Source of the DNA: Sulfurovum sp.
Lineage (GTDB): Bacteria > Campylobacterota > Campylobacteria > Campylobacterales > Sulfurovaceae
Length of the DNA stretch: 8,870 nt
Assembly: GCA_030626265.1 (NCBI GenBank)
Contig: DAOUPF010000032.1
Location: 1-8,870, forward strand
Reading direction: 5' to 3'
Shown: positions 1 through 5,398 of the stretch, piece after piece
Position numbering within the stretch: the first letter of the stretch is position 1
Layout: every line of letters begins with the position of its first letter
Position numbers and translations under genes: made by a program
Notes under the pieces: model-generated
What the model saw: only the letters and a program-made list of their open reading frames with translations
Databases searched by the model: none
Told to the model about the DNA's origin: nothing

Positions 1-1068
1 AAAAAGCACGATAAAAATAATATAAGATATTTTAAAAATACTCACCGCTTAAAACATAAAAATGGAAATTGGATTTGGGTGTTAGGCAAATCACAAATTA
101 TTTTTAATAAAAATGGTAAAAAAGTCCGCATGATCGGCACTCATACGGACATAAGTGAGGAAAAAGAGTTACTACTTAAATATTCTCACCAAGCACAGAT
201 GATCAGACAGATCAATGATGCAGTAATATCTACTGACCTTGATGGCAATATTGAAAGTTGGAACTTGGGTGCCCAACACATATTTGAATATCATGCCAAC
301 GAAATAATAGGGAAACACATCTCCATACTGTATCGTCAAGAAGATAGAGAAGCCTTAAAAAAACATATCTCCATACTAATGGATACAGGTGCACATGCAG
401 TAGATTTTTATTTTGTTAAAAAATCTAAAGATACTATACCTATATCCTTATCCCTCTCTTTGCTAAAAGATGAAAATGGAATAAATATGGGGATAATAGG
501 ATATATTCGTGATATCACGCAGCGTGTAGAAGATGAGGAAGAGTTACTTAATCAAAAAGCCCTTTTGACTTATCAGGCTCACCATGATGCCTTGACAGGG
601 ATACCAAACCGTATTCTATTTAATGACCGACTAGAAGATGGAATTAACCGAGCTCAGAGAAATAAGAGTCAGTTAGCACTTTTGTTTATTGATCTTGACA
701 ACTTTAAGGATATCAACGATTCATTAGGTCATGTGGCAGGAGATGAAGTCCTTCAGGAAGTCGCTACTCGTTTTCAAAACGTTGTACGAAAAGAGGATAC
801 TGTGGCACGTTTAGGTGGTGATGAATTTACTATAATATTAGAAAATCTTGGTCATAAAGATAATGCCTCACTAGTGGCAAAAAAGGTTCTTCAAGTCTTA
901 TCTAATGCTATAACTATCAAAAATAATAATTTGCATGTATCATGCAGTATAGGGATAAGTATCTACCCACAGGAGTGCGACAATGCAGATGCTCTTTTAT
1001 GGTATGCAGATGTTGCAATGTACAGGGCTAAAAATAAAGGACGGAATAATTTTCAATTTTACTCTTAA
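1..1068 (+). CDS. PAS-PAS-GGDEF diguanylate cyclase, 5' end outside window
   Basis: Predicted to make cyclic di-GMP from two GTP in response to a signal sensed by PAS domains. The frame is open from the first base, so the gene starts upstream; the GTG at 79 lies inside a domain and is not a credible start. In window residue numbering, 1-57 look like the tail of a first PAS/PAC domain (HKNGNWIWV, then GTHTDISEE). Residues 62-176 form a second PAS domain (AVISTDLDGNIESWN, ending GYIRDITQRVED). Residues 189-355 form a GGDEF domain starting HHDALTGIPNR. The active-site loop is an intact GGDEF (residues 272-276, bases 814-828), preceded at the standard five-residue spacing by RKED, a match to the RxxD inhibitory site, so an active and product-inhibited cyclase is likely. 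No EAL domain follows; the protein ends right after the GGDEF fold. It converges on the pseudopilin operon and is not part of the secretion operon. Confidence 0.93.
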   Translation, partial: KKHDKNNIRYFKNTHRLKHKNGNWIWVLGKSQIIFNKNGKKVRMIGTHTDISEEKELLLKYSHQAQMIRQINDAVISTDLDGNIESWNLGAQHIFEYHANEIIGKHISILYRQEDREALKKHISILMDTGAHAVDFYFVKKSKDTIPISLSLSLLKDENGINMGIIGYIRDITQRVEDEEELLNQKALLTYQAHHDALTGIPNRILFNDRLEDGINRAQRNKSQLALLFIDLDNFKDINDSLGHVAGDEVLQEVATRFQNVVRKEDTVARLGGDEFTIILENLGHKDNASLVAKKVLQVLSNAITIKNNNLHVSCSIGISIYPQECDNADALLWYADVAMYRAKNKGRNNFQFYS

Positions 1069-1278
1069 GTATCCATACGATTAGTTATACTTCATTTCAA
1101 TGTCTATATCTCTATGTACTCTCAACAAATCTTTAAGTGGCAAAAAATATCCACCATCTAAATAACTTACTATCTAATACCTAAATTTAAGCATTATAGA
1201 TAAATCCTCTTTTATACTTACTATCATCATAATTTGATTAGATTTTCAGCCTCACGGTTTTTTCATTACATCGAGCAG
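1069..1278. other. convergent intergenic region, no clear terminator
   Basis: These 210 bases separate the cyclase gene from the oppositely oriented gspI-like gene. I see no convincing GC-rich hairpin followed by a T run on either strand. The only T run (1258-1263, plus strand) is not preceded by a stem. The minus strand keeps one frame that reads as protein-like at 1081-1173, with stop codons upstream in the same frame; this is described as a finding, because it lacks a start codon and may be chance. No tRNA, repeat array or attachment site is visible. Confidence 0.6.
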
Positions 1279-1659
1279 TTAGTACTTTATCCTATAAAAT
1301 CGTCCTGAGTATTCACTCTTTAGCATTATTGCTTTTAGCTCTATAGGGATAGGTAGCTCACCTATGGGAATAGGATCTGATATGTGAATTTTTCTTTTTA
1401 TCTTTTTTAAGAGCTCTCGACTCTCTAATTTTTTGACTTTTAGATGAGATAGAACCGTATAGGCATCTTTTTCATCTTTATCGTATTTCATGGTAGATTT
1501 ACCTAGAAATAGCGTATTGCTAAGCTCTGCTTGCACTCTACCTGCTATATACTTTGCCATATAGATATTCTCTTTTTGTATCTTGACAATACCTAGTACT
1601 ACTATGGATATCAGAACTACAGAAACCATAATCTCCATGAGAGTAAAAGCTTTTCTCAT
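1279..1659 (-). CDS. gspI: type II secretion minor pseudopilin, GspI-like
   Basis: A 126-residue pseudopilin, expected to sit at the tip of the periplasmic T2SS pseudopilus. The N-terminus is a type III (prepilin) signal: MRKA, then FTLMEI with Glu at +5 of the mature protein and a hydrophobic helix to about residue 26. The -1 residue is Ala, not the usual Gly. The stretch after the helix (VKIQ, then AKYIAGRVQAELSN) follows the GspI pattern of a Gln, a tyrosine-arginine segment and an Ala/Asn region, and the length fits GspI (about 125 residues) rather than GspJ (about 200). The rest is Lys-rich and not distinctive. Its ATG shares one base with the stop of the gene before it (TGATG), and a GAGGAG Shine-Dalgarno lies 10 bases upstream (1670-1675), so it is translationally coupled. 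It is the last recognisable gene of the minus-strand operon. Calling it a pseudopilin is secure; GspI specifically is likely. Confidence 0.78.
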   Translation of the reverse strand: MRKAFTLMEIMVSVVLISIVVLGIVKIQKENIYMAKYIAGRVQAELSNTLFLGKSTMKYDKDEKDAYTVLSHLKVKKLESRELLKKIKRKIHISDPIPIGELPIPIELKAIMLKSEYSGRFYRIKY

Positions 1660-2210
1660 CAGTAGTAGTCTCCTCTATTTCTTAGTATCTTCATATCGCT
1701 TACCCATCTATCTACTGCTTCATCTATAGACTCAAATACCTCAACTTCACCAAAATAGCTAGGAAAATAAAAAAACTTCTCTTCAGATTCTAATATAATC
1801 TGGGTACTGCTTCCGTTGACATAGTATCGAAATCTCAAACATATAGGGTCATCATCCAATCTACCAAATTCTATTCTTTGGGGGTTGTCTCCATTGTCAA
1901 GTATATATGCTTGTATCTCTTTTAGGTTACTTGCTATCTCTTGTGATTTTCCAGAACCAATAGAGGATACAAAACATTGAGTACATTTGTCTATACAAAT
2001 GAGCTCGGCATCATCTGAATTGTTGTCTATAAATGCATCTTTAAGATTTTTGATAGTGTATGGTTCAGGAGCCATTTCTAAGTTTTTAATCATGCTAAAT
2101 GATAAAAATGCAAATAGAGAGATAATAGCGATAACAATAAGAAGCTCTATGAGAGAGAAGCCTGCTCTAGAGCAGGTCTTTGTATAAGAGAAGGTAGTTA
2201 TTTTTGGCAT
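1659..2210 (-). CDS. gspH: type II secretion minor pseudopilin, GspH-like (GspJ possible)
   Basis: A 183-residue pseudopilin. The prepilin site is canonical: SRAG, cleavage, then FSLIE with Glu at +5, followed by a hydrophobic helix to about residue 40. The leader before the cleavage site is 17 residues, longer than the 6-7 usual in this class, and no later start codon exists to shorten it. The globular part carries four cysteines: C72, C76 and C79 in a C-x3-C-x2-C cluster, plus C124, which could form two disulphides in the periplasm. The start overlaps the end of gspG by 13 bases and has no good Shine-Dalgarno, so its translation probably depends on gspG. Position between G and I argues for GspH; the length is also compatible with GspJ, for which no separate gene is present. 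Pseudopilin is certain, the H/J assignment is not. Confidence 0.75.
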   Translation of the reverse strand: MPKITTFSYTKTCSRAGFSLIELLIVIAIISLFAFLSFSMIKNLEMAPEPYTIKNLKDAFIDNNSDDAELICIDKCTQCFVSSIGSGKSQEIASNLKEIQAYILDNGDNPQRIEFGRLDDDPICLRFRYYVNGSSTQIILESEEKFFYFPSYFGEVEVFESIDEAVDRWVSDMKILRNRGDYY

Positions 2211-2617
2211 TTACTATAATATATATCTGCAGACTCTCCATCACCACCCTCTTTGGCATCAGCACCTAGACTAATGATATCAAAGTCATTTCCAGTACCT
2301 ATATACTCAAAAGTTCTCTTCCATGAATCTTTTGGCATTTTTCCTTTGGCAAAGTATGGAGTAGATGAATAGTTGGGATATTTATCTGCATCTGGATTAG
2401 AGATAAGAGCTTCCAAGCCCTCACTTGTAGTAGGGTACATACCATTATCCAGCTTGAACATATCTAGAGTTTGGCTGATCCCACCCATCTGCGTACATGT
2501 CAAGTCTCTCTTTGCCTTTCCAAACTGATCGATAAGTGCAGGTCCAATAAACCCTACCAATAGTCCTAAAATAGCAATAACGATTAGAAGTTCTATTAAA
2601 CTAAATGCTTTTCTCAT
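2198..2617 (-). CDS. gspG: type II secretion major pseudopilin GspG
   Basis: The main subunit of the pseudopilus, which drives substrates through the secretin. The protein is 139 residues, the family's normal size. It begins MRKA, then FSLIELLIVIAILGLL, a classic prepilin N-terminus with Glu at +5; the -1 residue is Ala rather than Gly. Diagnostic GspG signatures follow: LDNGMYPTTSEGLEAL (about residues 56-71), the PY and W residues of the middle region, and the C-terminal SLGADAKEGGDGESADI loop (116-132), which in this family binds the calcium ion that stabilises the fold. Two cysteines (C41, C137) could pair. The start at 2617 has AAGGA 10 bases upstream (2628-2632). It is the first gene of the minus-strand operon, divergent from gspK. 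A related protein in Campylobacter serves DNA uptake (CtsG), but the GspC, K, L and M genes next door point to true secretion. Confidence 0.95.
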   Translation of the reverse strand: MRKAFSLIELLIVIAILGLLVGFIGPALIDQFGKAKRDLTCTQMGGISQTLDMFKLDNGMYPTTSEGLEALISNPDADKYPNYSSTPYFAKGKMPKDSWKRTFEYIGTGNDFDIISLGADAKEGGDGESADIYYSKCQK

Positions 2618-2649
2618 AAAATATGATTCCTTTTTTAATAAATTTTAAC

Positions 2650-2655
2650 TATAAT
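2650..2655 (+). promoter_or_regulatory. predicted -10 box for the gspK-L-M-N-C-D-E operon
   Basis: A perfect TATAAT about 45 bases before the gspK start, which would give a leader of roughly 38 bases. No clear TTGACA-like -35 is present, but the upstream side is T-rich (2629-2646), as is usual for sigma-70 promoters of Campylobacterota. It is the only obvious promoter seen for the seven plus-strand genes. Confidence 0.55.
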
Positions 2656-2669
2656 TATAGTAATTATAG
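2654..2669 (-). promoter_or_regulatory. predicted -10 boxes for the gspG-H-I operon
   Basis: Two perfect TATAAT hexamers read on the minus strand, at 2669-2664 and 2659-2654. Either would place the start of transcription about 30-40 bases before the gspG ATG. The second overlaps the plus-strand TATAAT, so the two directions share bases. No convincing -35 is seen. Confidence 0.5.
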
Positions 2670-2699
2670 TCAGATATTTTACATGAATTGAGCTTTTAG

Positions 2700-3590
2700 A
2701 TGGATAAAATGAGACCTGCGATTACACTTTTGATTACACTGTCAGTGATTGCATCCATGATAGCCTTGATGGGTATAATGTTCAAGTATCTAGATGTTGC
2801 CAGATCTAAAGCAGAGGTCAAAGCCTCTATCATACAAGCAAACCTACTGACTGGTGATATATCTGCCCTTCTTCGTCGTACTCTTGGCAAAAAACCTTCT
2901 ACTAACACCATGTTAACACTATTTTCTACACCTCTAGCATTTGCTGCTCAGACTGGAGAGTTTGGGATGAGTATAGCCTGTGAACCACTTGCCAACAGAG
3001 TCAATATCTCATGGCTAGGAGTGGAGGGCAAAAAGGGTATGCAAAAACACTATGCGTTAGCAGTTAGTATATTTGACCTTTTGGCAGACCAAGCAAATCT
3101 AAGAGAACCAACAAGACTTCTAGAAAAGATTATGGCAGAACTAAAACATAAGAATGGTACCACATTTGGCGTCCAAAGAAGGATAAACAAAAAAAAAGGT
3201 ATAATCACCTTTAAAAGGTTTCAACAGATACTTGATGATTATCGCTATGAAACAGATGATAAAAATATCTATCGTATGGCATGGCAAAAGTATTTTACTT
3301 TTGGACACAATACTAAAAATCTCGATGGTGACTTCATCACAGAGGAGCTTTTAGCATTGATGTATGATGTTGAGTTACAAGTTGTCCAAGAAGACTTTAT
3401 AAAAGGTGAACTTGATGACTTTTTACGAGAGATAGATAGCGATAGAAAAGAGTACACCAAAGTGTTTTCACCAAAGGCACTACCTATTGCTCACTGTAAA
3501 TCAGCATACAGTTTTAGAGAAGGAAGCTACGGCTTTAGTTTTAACTATATTAACAGAAGGGTAGAGAATTTTGAGTTTTTTGGCAACTAA
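2700..3590 (+). CDS. gspK: type II secretion pseudopilin GspK-like
   Basis: The large minor pseudopilin that caps the pseudopilus tip with GspI and GspJ in known systems. The protein is 296 residues, close to the usual 300-330. A short charged leader (MDKMRP) precedes a hydrophobic helix (about 7-28, AITLLITLSVIASMIALMGI). As is known for GspK, Glu at +5 is missing; unusually the expected -1 position is Pro, not Gly. The region CEPLANRVNISWL (94-106) matches the place where GspK proteins carry an acidic residue followed by a xINLN-like strand. WQKYFTFG and the segment DFITEELLALM (211-221) fit the later GspK helical domain. C94 and C266 could form a disulphide. The start at 2700 has GAG 7 bases upstream; the in-frame ATG at 2709 has worse spacing. 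First gene of the plus operon, and it overlaps gspL. Confidence 0.82.
   Translation: MDKMRPAITLLITLSVIASMIALMGIMFKYLDVARSKAEVKASIIQANLLTGDISALLRRTLGKKPSTNTMLTLFSTPLAFAAQTGEFGMSIACEPLANRVNISWLGVEGKKGMQKHYALAVSIFDLLADQANLREPTRLLEKIMAELKHKNGTTFGVQRRINKKKGIITFKRFQQILDDYRYETDDKNIYRMAWQKYFTFGHNTKNLDGDFITEELLALMYDVELQVVQEDFIKGELDDFLREIDSDRKEYTKVFSPKALPIAHCKSAYSFREGSYGFSFNYINRRVENFEFFGN
3555..3560 (+). promoter_or_regulatory. Shine-Dalgarno supporting the TTG start of gspL
   Basis: AGAAGG lies 10 bases before the TTG at 3571, inside gspK. It favours the TTG over the later in-frame ATG at 3601, which has only a weak AAAGAAG 5 bases upstream. The choice is not certain. Confidence 0.5.
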
Positions 3591-4494
3591 AGAAGATCTT
3601 ATGTTGGTACATTGGGATATGCCATATATCTCCAAGGCAAAACGCTATGACCTTATGCTTACACCACAATTTTATATTTTAAAAAAAGAGCCTCTACCTG
3701 TCAAATATCTATATCAGGCTATAAAACTAGCACCAGCTATCCTAGATGAGCTAACAGGCGAGGGAGACTATAGCTATACAGCGATCAAAGAGGATGACTC
3801 TTGGATATTAATCGCTTATGATATAGTAAAGATAGAGAGTTTTCTAAAAGACAAAGGTTTAGCAGCAAACCAAATAAACCAAATCTATTTCTCCCAACAA
3901 GCCAAAGATCATTTCAAATCACCTGTAGAATTAGATGAAAAGAGTGCCATTGTAACAGTAGATGATACGGTAGTAATGTTGCCAAAGAGCATAATGGACA
4001 CAGAAGAGTTCACAACACTTACCAATCAATTTAGACCAGATAGAGGAGTATCACCTGCACATAGTCGTAGCTCCTTTATGGGAACAAAACAGGCAATTGC
4101 TATCTCTACACTACTAGCACTACTCTCTACTGGCTATATAGCTGAAGGATTACGCTACCAAAGTGCCCTATCTTCACTAGAAGACAAGGTTAACAAGGCA
4201 AAGAACAAGTACCCATCACTAAAAAACAAGTCTAGTATGGTTCTAAACAACTTATATCAAAGTAATCACGAGATAGACTCTTTGCAGAGAAAGATTCGTG
4301 ATCGTCTCAAAGATATAAGCCGTCTAACTAGTAAGAACTCTAAAATAGACATACTCAAAATAGATACAAAAGGTTATCAAGCAACAATAACAGCTGATAA
4401 CAAAAGTATCAAAGAGCTACAAAAGCATGCAAAAGCGAAAAAACTTATCATAGCAAGTGCCAAAGACAAGCTTAAGCTCAAGGGAGCCTTATAA
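3571..4494 (+). CDS. gspL: type II secretion inner-membrane platform protein GspL-like
   Basis: GspL links the cytoplasmic ATPase GspE to the inner-membrane platform. The predicted protein is 307 residues: a cytoplasmic part (1-170, alternating beta and helix, as expected for the actin-like domain), one transmembrane helix (about 173-192, KQAIAISTLLALLSTGYIA), a charged coiled coil (about 197-265, with LEDKVNKAKNKY and IDSLQRKIRDRLKDISRL), and a C-terminal ferredoxin-like periplasmic domain (about 270-307). The cytoplasmic part is shorter than the roughly 240 residues of well-studied GspL proteins. The start is taken as TTG at 3571, overlapping gspK by 20 bases; ATG at 3601 is the alternative and removes 10 residues. 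Sequence similarity alone is weak; topology and position between K and M make the call. Confidence 0.75.
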   Translation: MSFLATKEDLMLVHWDMPYISKAKRYDLMLTPQFYILKKEPLPVKYLYQAIKLAPAILDELTGEGDYSYTAIKEDDSWILIAYDIVKIESFLKDKGLAANQINQIYFSQQAKDHFKSPVELDEKSAIVTVDDTVVMLPKSIMDTEEFTTLTNQFRPDRGVSPAHSRSSFMGTKQAIAISTLLALLSTGYIAEGLRYQSALSSLEDKVNKAKNKYPSLKNKSSMVLNNLYQSNHEIDSLQRKIRDRLKDISRLTSKNSKIDILKIDTKGYQATITADNKSIKELQKHAKAKKLIIASAKDKLKLKGAL

Positions 4495-4901
4495 TGTGGC
4501 ATAGATATAAAAATGAGCTAATGATAGGAGTGACGTTACTTTTATTGATAGGAGCTGTAGCATTTAAAATATCTAAGCACTCAGAGTATGAAATCCAAAG
4601 TATCTCTTCAGGAGAGCTAGTCACCAAGATAGAAGATATAGCTACCATGAAAAAAGTCTGGAAAGAAGACAAAAGCATCTCCAAAAAAGTGAAAAGTATA
4701 CAAAGTAGTTTAGATAGTAGCAAGGTAACCAAGTTTCAAGTTGACAAAAAAAAGGCACATATTATACTTGAAAATCTAAATGCAAATGAGCTAAACCAAA
4801 TCACTGGCAAGAAGCTAGCAAGCATAGCCCTGCAGATAGTAGAGCTCTCTATCCAGAGAGATAATGAAAACTATAGATTGGAGTTACGATGCAAGTGGTA
4901 A
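4494..4901 (+). CDS. gspM: type II secretion inner-membrane platform protein GspM-like
   Basis: A 135-residue bitopic inner-membrane protein, expected to pair with GspL in the assembly platform. A short cytoplasmic N-terminus (MWHRYKNEL) is followed by a transmembrane helix (about 9-25), a linker helix (about 38-75) and a C-terminal half (about 78-134) with the beta-helix-beta pattern of the ferredoxin-like GspM domain (VTKFQVDKKKAHIILENL, then LNQITGKKLASIALQIVEL). The ATG shares one base with the gspL stop (TAATG), and AGGGAG stands 7 bases upstream, so coupling is tight. It is slightly shorter than typical GspM (about 160). The call rests on topology, size and position just after gspL. Confidence 0.75.
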   Translation: MWHRYKNELMIGVTLLLLIGAVAFKISKHSEYEIQSISSGELVTKIEDIATMKKVWKEDKSISKKVKSIQSSLDSSKVTKFQVDKKKAHIILENLNANELNQITGKKLASIALQIVELSIQRDNENYRLELRCKW

Positions 4902-5398
4902 AAAATATCGTCATCTTTCTACTCCTTTTACCTCTACTGCTGATGCTATTCTCCCCAAAGAAAGAGTTATATTTTTTATTGGAAGAGAAGCTTTATAAAC
5001 AAAATATTGTTATCTCTGATGAAGAGTTGATTGAAGGACCTCTGAGCCTTACCATAAAGCACCCTATTATTTATTATAATGGGGCAGCTATTGCCACTGC
5101 TGAGGAGATAGAACTCTGGAGTCTACTTCTATACACCAAAGTAGATTTTCTCAACCTCATGATTGCAAAGGGCCTACCTACAGAGGCTAGCATAGAGAGT
5201 ATAAATATCATTCACTCAGCCCTATCACCTATGAATGTAGATATGACTGCCATAAGTAGCCTAGGCAATATAGAAGGACAAGCTTCATTGCAAGAGAGAA
5301 TTATCCATCTAGATATAGCAAAAGATGGCAATGTAAAAGCATTTGCAAAATATCTAAAAAAAGATGAGAAAGGATGGTACTATGAATCAAAATTCTAA
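4889..5398 (+). CDS. gspN: GspN-like type II secretion accessory protein
   Basis: A 169-residue protein with one N-terminal hydrophobic segment (about 5-21, NIVIFLLLLPLLLMLF) that could be a membrane anchor or signal peptide, and no cysteine for lipidation. The rest is predominantly beta-strand (PLSLTIKHPIIYYNGAAIAT, then AEEIELWSLLLY and IEGQASLQERIIHLDIA), the style of GspN/AsmA-like proteins. Known GspN proteins are about 250 residues, so this one is short. GspN is an optional T2SS component, placed in the inner membrane or periplasm and of unclear function. The ATG overlaps gspM by 13 bases and has GGAG 5 bases upstream (4880-4883). The name comes mainly from position after gspM and the beta-rich pattern. 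Confidence 0.6.
   Translation: MQVVKNIVIFLLLLPLLLMLFSPKKELYFLLEEKLYKQNIVISDEELIEGPLSLTIKHPIIYYNGAAIATAEEIELWSLLLYTKVDFLNLMIAKGLPTEASIESINIIHSALSPMNVDMTAISSLGNIEGQASLQERIIHLDIAKDGNVKAFAKYLKKDEKGWYYESKF
5371..5374 (+). promoter_or_regulatory. Shine-Dalgarno deciding the gspC start
   Basis: AGGA in GAAAGGA, 7 bases before the ATG at 5382. The in-frame ATG at 5364 has no such site, so 5382 is the better start. Confidence 0.65.

Larger units (their letters stand above)
2648..2670. repeat. symmetric element in the divergent promoter
   Basis: A 14-base perfect palindrome (ACTATAATTATAGT, 2648-2661) is followed directly by a repeat of its right half, AATTATAGT (2662-2670). The outer arms, ACTATAATT and AATTATAGT, also form an inverted repeat around a five-base centre, ATAGT. 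It lies midway between the divergent gspG and gspK starts and contains -10-like hexamers on both strands. It could be only overlapping promoters, or also an operator for a dimeric regulator. Confidence 0.7.

Noticed and set aside
79..81. GTG at 79 as the start of the cyclase
   Set aside because: The frame is open to the window edge and the residues before it (HKNGNWIW) belong to a PAS domain; the gene is partial.
1249..1266. T run after CCTCACGG as a terminator of the cyclase gene
   Set aside because: No complementary stem precedes the T run on the plus strand, so there is no hairpin.
1174..1266. TGA read as Trp or TAG read-through making a functional small protein
   Set aside because: TGA is used as the real stop of the GspH-like gene in this window, and nothing suggests recoding; decay or chance is simpler.
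1987..2187. Open frame on the plus strand within gspH
   Set aside because: Lies wholly antisense to a clear pseudopilin gene and has no recognisable features; the same holds for antisense frames under gspK, gspL, gspM, gspC and gspD.
2709..2711. Second ATG as the gspK start
   Set aside because: The only candidate ribosome site is just 4 bases away; the ATG at 2700 has GAG 7 bases upstream. The difference is three residues.
5364..5366. ATG at 5364 as the gspC start
   Set aside because: No Shine-Dalgarno in front of it, whereas ATG 5382 has AGGA at ideal spacing.
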